Assembly: GCA_008828725.1 (NCBI GenBank)
Contig: MEHQ01002062.1
Location: 62,001-126,000, forward strand
Length of the DNA: 64,000 nt
DNA from: Saccharina japonica
Taxonomy: Eukaryota > Sar > Phaeophyceae > Laminariales > Laminariaceae
Direction: 5' to 3'
Positions 32,334 to 44,800 of the stretch are shown one piece after another; position 1 is the stretch's first letter, and each line of letters opens with the position of its first letter. A program made the position numbers and the translations under genes. Below the pieces are notes generated by a model that did no database searches, was not told the origin of the DNA, and saw only the letters and a list, made by a program, of their open reading frames with translations.

Positions 32334-32600
32334 CGCTTCTACCACAGCCTTCTTCCTGAAGAAGCTCCCACGAGTTCGCAACCCAACATGTATGACACTG
32401 CTGCAGCGTTTGTTTTCCTCTCGCGATCAGTACGTACGCACCGTGTGTTATACATAGGTAACAAGTGACGGCAACGATCAGGGTAGCTCTTCTTGTGCTT
32501 TTGTTTTAGGAGCTCACCACAGTATAAATACGATTATCTCACCCGAGCTCACAAACAATGATGGTATCAAGATGGAACAATCCGAGGGTGATCTATTATG

Positions 32601-32712
32601 GCGGACCGCAGTAAATAGGACCTACGTCACACACAATTCATGTATATTTTACTAATTATACTATTAATAACATGTTTTGGTCCTATTTACTAGTATTTAC
32701 TATGGTCCCCCG
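32601..32712. mobile_element. Family C foldback element
   Basis: CGCAGTAAATAGGACC and the inverse TTTACTATGGTCCCCC. In copy 2 this position holds the chimeric block ending in another family C element. Confidence 0.75.
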
Positions 32713-33099
32713 TAATAGGTATACGACGAACAAAATCGGAAATTGTACATCATGAATGGCGTGCCTTATAGGGCATGCGCCTTATCCTAGGCAGTTCGTC
32801 CTTATGAGGGTGACCCCTTCCCATCACATTCAACAATGGTTACACCGCAAATGTACTACCTCTATCGTAGCATGGATGGGTCTCGATACCAATCTGGACT
32901 GCTGTGTCATGCGCAACACTGATGGCAGCAATATTTGTCTCACGTAAAAGAAAATATGGACTACTACTGTGTCTTGCTTGTTGGGCTTAAAGAAACGGGT
33001 CCCACTACCCTCTGATCTACCCGCCACACAACAATGCGTCCATCCTGCTCCCGGTAGCGGTCACCCAAGTGAAATCTGTTAATGTTGGAATGTCGCCGA

Positions 33100-34060
33100 C
33101 TATGATGATAGTCGAGAGGTAAGCGCTTGGATTGCTGTGAGGCAAGTCCGTTTGCGAGCTTCGCTCAGAAGAAAGACATCGATGATGTTGAAATGGCGCT
33201 TTCAGGCCGATTAAGAAAAAAGAAGAAAGGAGAGGAGAGAGAGTGAGAGGATGGGGGTGCCACCATCAGTCAGCCTTCAGCAAAGACGCACGCCCTACGG
33301 CTAATCCCGGGCCATTGTACTGCCCGAGCTACATCAACGTTCCCAGTATCGATACTTAGCAGCGTTCCCAGCATCGATACAGATGGTGCTTGCTCGAGAT
33401 CGTTCTCGGTTCGTACTCGTGATCGTTCTCGGTGCGTGCTCGTGAGCGTTACTTATTGCTATTGCGCCGAACTACGAAGAACGACTACCAGGAGAATTTT
33501 CTTGGAGCGTTCTTTTTACGTGTATTTGAGTACCAAGCAATACCACTCTTATATCCAGTATATCCTGTTGTGGTACGTAGTACGTGGATAGATCGTGCTA
33601 CTGCGCTCTGACTTATAGACGACTATGTTACCGATCAGCGACTCGGTAGGCTACTGGCTACTGCTGTAGCGAAGTACCTATCACTAACAAAATCATGCGC
33701 CCGACTTCAAGTAAGGTCGTTCGATTGACTTACAACACACGCGCTCTTCGTCGAAAATCCGAGTTAAAACAGTATCAGCGGCCGGAGAAACTGCCATTTT
33801 TCAAATTCGTCTTGAATACCAGGGGTATGCCGAGTCGTTTTCGAGTAAGAGGCACGTTTCGCGATGAAAAAGGCGTCTGGTCGATACGCCCCCTGAGACA
33901 CAAATGGTCACCATGACCTAGGCTCTCTAAAACTACTCCTCGGTTGCAACTCTGAGCGTTAGAATTGGAGAACTGTCGTTTTCCGTAGGGGGTCATGAAA
34001 AAGTTGAAATTATACCATAAATAGTATTGCAACTGAAAAAAAAAAACAAAATAAATTGTT
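33100..34060. other. Non-transposon stretch within copy 1
   Basis: Contains purine-rich and TCGTTCTCGGT repeats and a 73-codon frame (33695-33913) that is broken by several indels in copy 2 (43530-43860). No function recognised. Confidence 0.4.
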
Positions 34061-34146
34061 GTTGCAGCGAGCTCTCACATGTTTTGCCCGAAGAGGCCCC
34101 TCAAGCAAACCATATACATTACCCATGAACTGCCAAATTTTCGGAG

Positions 34147-34251
34147 GAACATAGTAAATAGAACATACGGTACACACAAAAACCTACCAGTACGGTGTGG
34201 TATTTCCCTTTTGTTTACAACAATATTTGGTCTTATTTACTATGTCCCCCG
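34147..34251. mobile_element. Family C foldback element
   Basis: ACATAGTAAATAGAACATAC and inverse TTATTTACTATGTCCCCC. Related copies at 42439-42545 and 43987-44091. Confidence 0.75.
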
Positions 34252-34487
34252 TATTAGAAAAAACAGGAAAGCGTGAACCTATGGCCAAGGTGTACAACAA
34301 ATAACCCACCTAAACCAGACGTGGTTTTCCGACGAGTAGACATGCCTTATTATCGGAAGTATTTCCAACGTAGACCAGAAGAAGTCGAGTTCCGACGACA
34401 AAAGGTATTCGTTATTGGGTATGATAGGTTTTCTCCGTTAAGGTGCCAAGGCAGTCAGAAACATTTCGACGAAACACAATCTTCCCC

Positions 34488-34830
34488 GAGGCGTGCTACG
34501 ATAGGCGTAGAGCAGGTTTGTTATCCAAAAAGGTTTCTGAATGACGGGCGGGGCGCTCCTTAACCCATTCAGAACTGCACAAAATGTCCCACACTAATCC
34601 CAAGTAGTTTTGCTCCAAATTCGTTGGACCAGTTCTTACGGGGTTAACCCCAAAAATCGTCGGAATGTCAGGATAATATGTTTTACATTTTTACCCCACT
34701 CTGTCCCATAGCATAAGTAACGTTTGTGCTTTATTTTTTTTAATAAAAATGGTACTAACGATATGGGACAAAGTTGCATGTTTGTTTTTCTTTACCTAGG
34801 TCATGGGATTGATGAAGAATCGGCTGTATT
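34488..34830 (+). mobile_element. Family A transposon interrupted by two small insertions
   Basis: The CTCCTTAACCC box is split by a ~76-bp insert with CAGAACTG/CAGTTCT ends, and the TTAACCC sequence is repeated after it. A family H foldback sits at 34694-34774. Duplicate from 44328. Confidence 0.7.
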
Positions 34831-35863
34831 GATGAAGAATCGGCACAAGACACTGTGCTGACGGGGTGTGCTGGATGTCGACGGAGTAGAAAGGACGGCC
34901 TAATGAATGTTAAGAACACACACTGCTTGTTGTGGTATTTCCCTAAAATTGGTTTTCGACTTGCTATTTGCATAAAGCTTGCCATCAAACGAGTAACCTC
35001 AGAAAAAAAATGGTGCATCCCTACCCTTACGGTAGCATGTGTTCCTTACCCTATCGTGCCACGCATCCTTACCGACGTTTCGAGTGAGTGCCAACCTTGA
35101 TGGGGTGGGCTGATTGTGTCAGCTGGGGGGCTACGGCAGTGGCCGTGAGGACGACGGGGCTACTCGCAGGGCGTCCCAGCATTTAGCGCGTGATATTTCC
35201 GGGATGAAACTTCAGAAGGTCGTTCATGTTGCCACCCACCACGCATGGTACATAGGACCACCGCCGTAATTCGTATGCCGTATATGTTACTACTACTCGT
35301 CTTGTTGCCATCTTTCTGGCTAAAATCTCCATCCATGCGCTAACAAATACTGTTGCCACTTGATAGAGTATGCATGCGTTAATGAGAAAGAATGGTTGTA
35401 AGTACCACACGACCGAGAGAGCAATCTGCAGTTTGTGGCGACGGGAGAGTGTAATACATAGTTGGGGGTTGTGGTTCCAGGATATAGTTGTTAGTAATGT
35501 AGAGAGGTGCTATGATACCGCGGCGAGCAGTGTTTTCTGAAGCGAACATTGAAGGAGGCACATAGCGACGGGGCGCAAAGGAACAACATCGGATGCATAG
35601 CGGCGCTCTACATATACATATCCAGAAGACTGCCAAGCGCTTTTCCCCCGTAGTTTCACCCACCCACCTACCACCCGTTTCTTTCTAAGGTGGGAGGGGG
35701 GAGGTTTTTACGATGCATTCCTGATTATGGTTCTTTTGTTTTGTAAAGGGAGGACGATTGAATGGTGCTGGACCATTTAGGTACTGGACCGTCTGTTTAG
35801 GTACTCGGTCTTGGAGACTGCGTACGGTTTGCCCTAGAGCGGTCGAAGGAGGGAGAGGCGGCA

Positions 35864-36125
35864 CACGGGTGCTACGATAGAGGTAGCACTTTTCGGCTGA
35901 ATTGTTTCCTGGATGTTCGGGCTCCTGAATCCGAAATCATCGGACTTTCGTTACAAAATGTATTCCAACAGTTTTCATATAGTATGCTTAGATCATGGGA
36001 TTGTTCATCGGGTACGACTTATATTTGCCTCGAAAGTCAATGTTTGGGTGACTTACTATTAGTATACAGCTCCTCAAGTGACGAGCTCAGGCAAAACATG
36101 GTGCACGTCTATCGTAGCATGTATC
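35864..36125 (+). mobile_element. Family A transposon, target duplication GGCA
   Basis: CACGGGTGCTACGATAGAGG start, GTAGCATGTATC end, GGCA/GGCA. Duplicate at 45681-45942. Confidence 0.88.
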
Positions 36126-36776
36126 GGCACCATGGTATGGGTGAAAACACGCGATAAGCCGAAGTGCGAAGCCGCAGGTGACGAGGAGCGTCAGCGAGAT
36201 CTCCTTCCCACCACGTCCAAAACATAGTAATCATAAAAACGATCACCAAACCACCAACACTCGAAAGAGCTTGCCACAAAAAAGTAGTGTTGCCAAGTTT
36301 CTCGCTAGAACCTCAATGCGTTTAACAAATATAAATGTTTTCCCTTGATAGAGTCTGCATGCATGCGTTAATATGTATAATTTATGCTACTACGCATTTT
36401 TGGTACTCGCTTTCACGCAGCTGGATTGCTAGCAGGATAGGTCGTGTCTGTCGTATATGGCATTGCAAGTGTCAGCTCTGTTCACTGCATTGCAGCGAAG
36501 TATCTCTGCGTCGTAGTTTTGTGATCACACAATTGGTATCTCCTTAACTAGGATGAAGAATCGGTACGGACTGACTGGGTGTGCTGGATGTCGAAGGTAG
36601 AAAAGACGGATTGATGTTAAAAACACACACTGTATATAGAGGCTGCATACTTCGTATACAGCACATACCTGGCGACGGTCCATATGCTGACATGCGACTA
36701 CTCTTGTTAGCATTGATATTATCATATACCAGGTAATATCCACGACCATGTGCGGCTTCAACGCCTGGATTATCCG

Positions 36777-38074
36777 AAGCCCCCGGTCAGTCAGCATCAA
36801 TCAGCCGTTTGGCGAAAACATGCTACCACAACTATAGTAGAACCCGTCTGCATTTAAAGTCCGGATTTGGGTGGATAGTCTCCAGGGGTAAAGTAAGGAG
36901 CCCCCAGGGAGCAGTGAGCGCACGCCTACCGTGTATCATAGCCAGCATCAATAACCGCATGCTTTCAACCGTATGAATCACATGACAGCGACGTGTGCAA
37001 TAAAAATGGACGCCGTTGGTTGGATAAAGGAGGTTTCATAGCGACTATCAGCGATGTCGCATGCAAACCAGATCTCCGCGCATGACAAAAGGATGGGATC
37101 AACAACCTTCACTCGCGGAAATAATTGTCGAATTGGTTACAATGATAATGCAAACTCGTGTACAGCAGCAGCAGTGGTTTACCCAGTTTATGGCCATTCG
37201 GTTTAAGACCATAGTAGTAGAGATAAGACCAGGTAAATCGGCTTGTCACGAGGAAAAAAACTACTTGGAATTAGTATCGCCAGTAGTAAATGATAAGCCC
37301 ATCATAGTAGAAATACGACCACGTGATTGAGCTTTTCACGGGCTTGTCTAAAAATGGTACAAACTCGTGCTTGGAGTATGGATTCCGCCCGAAGATGAGT
37401 GGACAGATCACGTAGCTGTCATGGTCCAGGGAGAAGAAAATGCTCAGGTGCAAAAAAGTTGCGGAAAACGTATGGTAGTGAGTGCACTGAAGCTTCTACA
37501 TCCAGGAAGAAATTCTACACATGTTTCCATATACTACAATGGCTACCTCAACGTTCACAACGCATATATTACCAAATGGAGAATACCCTGTAGAGCAGTG
37601 TTTGCACGCACAACCTCTTCCAAACTTCATGTTATTGGAAAACTCAGTTGTACTCCTCGTTTGACAAATTGCCGTATAATAACCCGTATAATAAAATCAA
37701 CAATATCCCGGGCTCCATACTCATATATATTGTATAATGCCACACATGTTCGATACACACAAAGTATTCAAGTTCTTTCCGCGATATCAATATAATAATG
37801 ATGGACGTGTTATCCTCAGGTTGATTCGATATCACAGGTTACCACGCCAAACGCGCGCTTGGCGGGTTTCTCCTCACCGGGTACACTTGCGATGGACCAG
37901 TTGGCACGACACGGTGGACAGAACCCTTTCGTCCTCTTAGCGCTTAGCGCAAAATGCATAAGCAATGGACTGATTCAGCAGGGTCACCGCTGACACATAC
38001 ATGTTACGGTAGTTAGAGGTTTACCGAGTTTTTTCTGAGCGTGGTCACCTGAGGGGCTCTATGCCTTACGCAAA
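36777..38074. repeat. Partial third copy of the segmental duplication
   Basis: Matches 30858-32152 of copy 1 and shares copy 2's variants (extra CAG, AAAATGG), so copies 2 and 3 are closest. Ends at the N at 38075, inside a truncated family A element (37992-38074). Confidence 0.9.
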
Positions 38075-38075
38075 N
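38075..38075. other. Ambiguous base at a repeat/unique join
   Basis: An N sits exactly where the third segmental copy stops and family E sequence begins, suggesting an assembly join. Confidence 0.7.
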
Positions 38076-38076
38076 T

Positions 38077-38256
38077 GTGCACGGCCGTAGTCATATGACC
38101 ATAGACCCTCGCATCCCTACAATGCCGGGACGGAGCGCGTTGGGTTTTCACCAACCAGGCAGACATTGCTTGCACCAAGCGCGAAACGCCGTGAGGTATT
38201 GGGCGAGTCGCATGGAGGGTGAGCTGCATCCTGCTAAGAACCGCCTCTGAGGCGGA
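38077..38256 (+). repeat. Dispersed repeat family E, copy 3
   Basis: Starts directly after the N at 38075 that ends the partial third segmental copy. Matches 18889-19034 closely. Confidence 0.75.
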
Positions 38257-38559
38257 CTTGCATATGGACGACAGCTTCAATGAGTTAATTTAATTTCTGG
38301 TGTGGCCACTTCCGGAGACAGCAATGGGTTTTACTATGTAACTGCCTCGCGGACGCCTTACCATATTAACACTACGTGATACGACCATTCCCCTTGTGCG
38401 GAACAAAGGTTCTCCACCCCGCACAAATGATCTACTCGACCGCCAGCTTTGGTGACCGCCAAAACAAAAATAACAAAAAAAAACGGCACCCTGGTTGTCT
38501 AGCTCCACGCAGCGAGTGGCGTGTTTTACAGCGTCGTTGCCAACCGACGCCAACCCAAC

Positions 38560-38818
38560 CCAGAGGTGGGGGTCATGTATAGGTACTTGTTTTCCACCTG
38601 CACAGAGCCACTCGGCCGAGTGACTGCTTCACTGCGTTGTACTCATAACTTTTATTTTTATTTTTTGTTGTTCTATATGCACCGCCATTGGAGGTGTTGT
38701 TACGTAACGCGAACAAAATATGTTTGGGTCCAATTTGCAGTTAGATTCGGAGCCACTCGTCCGAGTCGCCAAACCCTGGTAGTGAAAATGTGGGTGCCCC
38801 CCCTATCGCAGCACCAGT
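38560..38818 (-). mobile_element. Family D transposon, copy 3
   Basis: Ends at CCCCCCTATCGCAGCACCAG, directly at the left boundary of segmental copy 2. Left end diverged. Confidence 0.75.
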
Positions 38819-38820
38819 CC

Positions 38821-41800
38821 CTACGTGCGTAGGATAAGCATAAGGGATATTCTACTCTACTCTACTCTACTCTACTTCAGATAATATTGCCGCTGGTGTA
38901 TATACTTCGTATGAAAACAACCGCGGGGTGTCTCGTACTGCTGTACGCGGACCGATTCCGTTCAAGTAGGCACACATAAACGTTGTTCTTGGTCGATGTT
39001 GGCGTTCACGTTCGGCCGGTAAGCACTCGAAAAAGAACGCGCGAATTACGACACAAGAGGGGGTATAACCACTTCGTGCACACGTTCTGCAACAAACAGT
39101 TCGGACGGGCATCATGTGGCTCATCAAACTGGGCAACTCTCTACGATGTACGAGCATATACAGTTATCTGTGGGAACGATTATCAGGGGGAAAAGTTGAA
39201 GATCGTTATGCTGCTCATTTACTTTGTGGACGGAAAACCTGATAGATTATCGTTGCAATGTCATTGATGATGTACAGCAGTGAGTGTTCGGGGTATTACA
39301 CCTGGTACCAGGTATGTCACTTTTGATCGGGGTAAATATGCACCTTTGGGGTAGCATTTTTAGTCCATGTTTTAACCACTCACTGCTGTCGGCACTGTTC
39401 AACTGGTGAATACCCACTATTGCTGTGTCCAAACCAGTCCAAACATGCAAGGATCGTTTGAATAAAAATAAATTTCGTGCCAACGATCCCAACATTTTGG
39501 AACAGAGTGGTATAACGCACCACTCTGTCCCGGAATTAAAAAAAATGTATTGAATACTAGTGTGTAAAAGTATCTTATATTTAGGGACAGAGTAGCACCA
39601 GGTATCTTTTTGGAATCTAAGTTGTGCTTCACGGTGTGATATTCGACGTACATATAGTATATAATATGTACAATTGGCCGTAAGGTTGTCCATCGCGGGT
39701 GGACGCGCTCTTTATATCAACATGTTCCATGTTTGGGAGGGTGATCTATGTGAGCTCTTCACGAAGTGAAGAAGAAGCCGACGCATGCTACGATAGGGGT
39801 ACACCATGTTTTTTCTGAGCTCCTCACTTAAGGAGCGTCGTACCTCACCGAAAAATTGATTTTGGAGGAAAATAAACGTTCTGCCGGATGAGAAATTTCT
39901 TGGCTNGAAGTATACTCTGAAACAATATTCGTCACAAAAATGAAAGTCCGACGAATTTACATTAAGCAGCCCGATCGTTCAGAAACGATTCAGCCGAAAA
40001 GTGCTACCTCTACCGTAGCACGCGTCAGCCTCACAAACACTCAGGTGCGCACTCCTTACTGAGTCATCCCACGGTAGGGGGCGCAGCAGAATTTTCTGAG
40101 CTCCTCACATGAGGAGCTCAATATCTCACCCGAACCATAACTTCGGAAACATTCGCTCGCGCAACGCGATCAAGCCTTCCAATGCGGTAGTTCCAACAAC
40201 AAATATACCAGTGAAATAATAATAGTATCCGGTGGTTACTCACGTGAGGAGCACAACCGGTCAGAAAATATTGGGCCTAAAAGAGGTACCCCTACCGTGG
40301 GATTGCTCTACTGCCGCAACATGCATCAAAATAGTATGATTTCAGGTGACTATTTGTAATAGAAGTCTCCGGAGCTGAAGGGAGGAGCACGAGGATGTTT
40401 CTGAGGCTATGATGGGAGATGACCCTCCAATAAAAGAACTTTCGTGTTTGGAGGGTCATCTCCCATAGTTCTGGTTCTTTTTTTTGGAGGGTCATCTGCC
40501 ATAATAGTTATGAGGCGAGAACCTTCCTCGCTTATCGAGCAGGTGCCCTGAAATTGGGTTTTGAGAAGAGCTAATAAACGTGAAGCCCAACAAACAATCC
40601 CATCTGCCTATTAGATACGGAAAGAGGTATATCACGAATATTATTGAAGCAAAAGCCGATCGGTACGTATCCCAGCAAAACTGGGCTAAGAAGCCCCCGG
40701 TCAGTCAGCATCAATCAGCCGTTTGGCGAAAACATGCTACCACAACTATAGTAGAACCCGTCTGCATTTAAAGTCCGGATTTGGGTGGATAGTCTCCAGG
40801 GGTAAAGTAAGGAGCCCCCAGGGAGCAGTGAGCGCACGCCTACCGTGTATCATAGCCAGCATCAATAACCGCATGCTTTCAACCGTATGAATCACATGAC
40901 AGCGACGTGTGCAATAAAAATGGACGCCGTTGGTTGGATAAAGGAGGTTTCATAGCGACTATCAGCGATGTCGCATGCAAACCAGATCTCCGCGCCTGAC
41001 AAAAGGATGGGATCAACAACCTTCACTCGCGGAAATAATTGTCGAATTGGTTACAATGATAATGCAAACTCGTGTACAGCAGCAGCAGTGGTTTACCCAG
41101 TTTATGGCCATTCGGTTTAAGACCATAGTAGTAGAGATAAGACCAGGTAAATCGGCTTGTCACGAGGAAAAAAACTACTTGGAATTAGTATCGCCAGTAG
41201 TAAATGATAAGCCCATCATAGTAGAAATACGACCACGTGATTGAGCTTTTCACGGGCTTGTCTAAAAATGGTACAAACTCGTGCTTGGAGTATGGATTCC
41301 GCCCGAAGATGAGTGGACAGATCACGTAGCTGTCATGGTCCAGGGAGAAGAAAATGCTCAGGTGCAAAAAAGTTGCGGAAAACGTATGGTAGTGAGTGCA
41401 CTGAAGCTTCTACATCCAGGAAGAAATTCTACACATGTTTCCATATACTACAATGGCTACCTCAACGTTCACAACGCATATATTACCAAATGGAGAATAC
41501 CCTGTAGAGCAGTGTTTGCACGCACAACCTCTTCCAAACTTCATGTTATTGGAAAACTCAGTTGTACTCCTCGTTTGACAAATTGCCGTATAATAACCCG
41601 TATAATAAAATCAACAATATCCCGGGCTCCATACTCATATATATTGTATAATGCCACACATGTTCGATACACACAAAGTATTCAAGTTCTTTCCGCGATA
41701 TCTATATAATAATGATGGACGTGTTATCCTCAGGTTGATTCGATATCACAGGTTACCACGCCAAACGCGCGCTTGGCGGGTTTCTCCTCACCGGGTACAC

Positions 41801-44800
41801 TTGCGATGGACCAGTTGGCACGACACGGTGGACAGAACCCTTTCGTCCTCTTAGCGCTTAGCGCAAAATGCATAAGCAATGGACTGATTCAGCAGGGTCA
41901 CCGCTGACACATACATGTTACGGTAGTTAGAGGTTTACCGAGTTTTTTTCTGAGCGTGGTCGCCTGAGGGGCTCTATGCCTTACGCAAACACTGATTGAT
42001 GATGTTCGAGGAAAAACAAAAGTGCTACACGATAAACATTACCATAATAACATTAACAATATTCCGACAAAAAGAATGAAAGACCGACGATTTAGGTTGA
42101 AGGAGTTACGTCATTCAGAATCAGTTTCACCCAAGATGTATTGCTACCTCTATCATCGTAGCACGCGTCCGCTTCTACCACGGCCTTCTTCCTGAAGAAG
42201 CTCACACGAGTTCGCAACACAACAACATGTATGACACTGCTGCAGCGTTTGTTTTCCTCTCGCGATCAGTACGTACGGACTGTGTCCTATACATAGGTAA
42301 CAAGTGACGGCAACGATCAGGTTAGCTCTTCTTGTTTGTTGTGAAAATCCGCTTTTTGCAGCGAGCTCTCACATGTTTTGCCCGAAGAGGCCCCTCAAGC
42401 AAACCATATACATTACCCATGAACTGCCAAATTTTCGGAGGAACATAGTAAATAGAACATACGGTACACACAAAAACCTACCAGTACGGTGTGGTATTTC
42501 CCTTTTGTTTACAACAATATTTGGTCTTATTTACTATGTCCCCCGTAATAGGTATACGACGAACAAAATCGGAAATTGTACATCATGAATGGCGTGCCTT
42601 ATAGGGCATGCGCCTTATCCTAGGCAGTTCGTCCTTATGAGGGTGACCCCTTCCCATCACATTCAACAATGGTTACACCGCAAATGTACTACCTCTATCG
42701 TAGCATGGATGGGTCTCGATACCAATCTGGACTGCTGTGTCATGCGCAACACTGATGGCAGCAATATTTGTCTCACGTAAAAGAAAATATGGACTACTAC
42801 TGTGTCTTGCTTGTTGGGCTTAAAGAAACGGGTCCCACTACCCTCTGATCTACCCGCCACACAACAATGCGTCCATCCTGCTCCCGGTAGCGGTCACCCA
42901 AGTGAAATCTGTTAATGTTGGAATGTCGCCGACTATGATGATAGTCGAGAGGTAAGCGCTTGGATTGCTGTGAGGCAAGTCCGTTTGCGAGCTTCGCTCA
43001 GAAGAAAGACATCGATGATGTTGAAATGGCGCTTTCAGGCCGATTAAGAAAAAAGAAGAAGAAAGGAGAGAAGAGAGAGTGTGAGGATGGGGGTGCCACC
43101 ATCAGTCAGCCTTCAGCAAAGACGCACGCCCTACGGCTAATCCCGGGCCATTGTACTGCCCGAGCTACATCAACGTTCCCAGTATCGATACTTAGCAGCG
43201 TTCCCAGCATCGATACAGATGGTGCTTGNTCGAGATCGTTCTCGGTTCGTACTCGTGATCGTTCTCGGTGCGTGCTCGTGAGCGTTACTTATTGCTATTG
43301 CGCCGAACTACGAAGAACGACTACCAGGAGAATTTTCTTGGAGCGTTCTTTTTACGTGTATTTGAGTACCAAGCAATACCACTCTTATATCAAGTATATC
43401 CTGTTGTGGTACGTACGTGGATAGACCATGCTACTGCGCTCTGACTTATAGACGACTATGTTACCGATCAGCGACTCGGTAGGCTACTGGCTACTGCTGT
43501 ACCGAAGTAGCTATCACTAACAAAATCATGCGCCGACTTCAAGTAGGTCGTTCGTTGACTTACACACACGCGTCTTCGTCGAACATCCGAGTTTAAAGAG
43601 TATCAGCAGCCGGAGAAACTGCCATTTGTTTCATATCTGTCTTTGGGGTACGGCGAGTCGTTTTTGTGTACGAGTAAGAGACACGTTTCGTGATGAAAAA
43701 GGCGTCCGATCGATCAGACTCCCGAGACACAAATGTTGACAGTGACCTACGGTCTCTGAAAGTGCTCATAGGGAGCAGGTCTGAGGATTTTACCTGGGGA
43801 AATGTTGTTTTCAGTTGGGAGTCATGAAAAGGTGGAACCTATACCATAAATAGTATAGCAACCAAGTAGCAACTGAAAAAAATAAAACAAATAAATTGTT
43901 CTTGCAGCGAGCTCTTACAGGTTTTGCCCGAAGAGGCCCCTCAAGCAAACCATATACATCACCCATAAACTGCCAAATTTTCGGAGGAACATTGTAAATA
44001 GGACATACGGTACACACGAAAACCTACCAGTACGGTGTGGTATTTCCCTTTTGTTTACAACAATGTTTGGTATTATTTACTATGTCCCCCGTATTAGCAA
44101 AAACAGGAAAGCGTATTCCTATGACCAAGGTGAACAACGAATAAAACACGTAAACCAGACGTGGTTTTCCGACGCGTAGGCATGCCTTATTATCGGAAGC
44201 ATTTCTAACGTAGACCAGAAGAAGTCGAGTTCCGACGACAAAAGGTATTCGTTATTGGGTATGATAGGTTTTCTCCGTTAAGGTGCCAAGGCAGTCAGAA
44301 ACTCTTCGACGAAACACAATCTCCCCCGAGGCGTGCTACGATAGGCGTAGAGCAGGTTTGTTATCCAAAAAGGTTTCTGAATGACGGACGGGGCGCTCCT
44401 TAACCCATTCAGAACTGCACAAAATGTCCCACACTAATCCCAAGTAGTTTTGCCCCAAATTCGTTGGACCAGTTCTTACGAGGTTAACCCCAAAAATCGT
44501 CGGAATGTCAGGATAATATGTTTTACATTTTTACCCCACTCTGTCCCATAGCATAAGTAACGTTTGTGCTTTAATTTTTTTTAATAAAAATGGTACTAAC
44601 GATAGGGACAAAGTTGCATGTTTGTTTTTCTTTACCTAGGTCATGGGATTGATGAAGAATCGGCTGTATTGATGAAGAATCGGCACAAGACACTGTGCTG
44701 ACGGGGTGTGCTGGATGTCGACGGAGTAGAAAGGACGGCCTAATGAATGTTAAGAACACACACTTCTTGTTGTGGTATTTCCCTAAAATTGGTTTTCGAG

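Larger units (their letters stand above)
28988..36776. repeat. Segmental duplication copy 1 (~7.8 kb)
   Basis: Near-identical to 38821-46593, from CTACGTGCGTAGGATAAGC to GCCTGGATTATCCG. Contains families A, B, C and H. Frames at 31142-31408 and 31445-31873 are open but unrecognised. One 220-bp block differs outright, and 33690-34010 is strongly diverged. No convincing gene inside. Confidence 0.93.
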
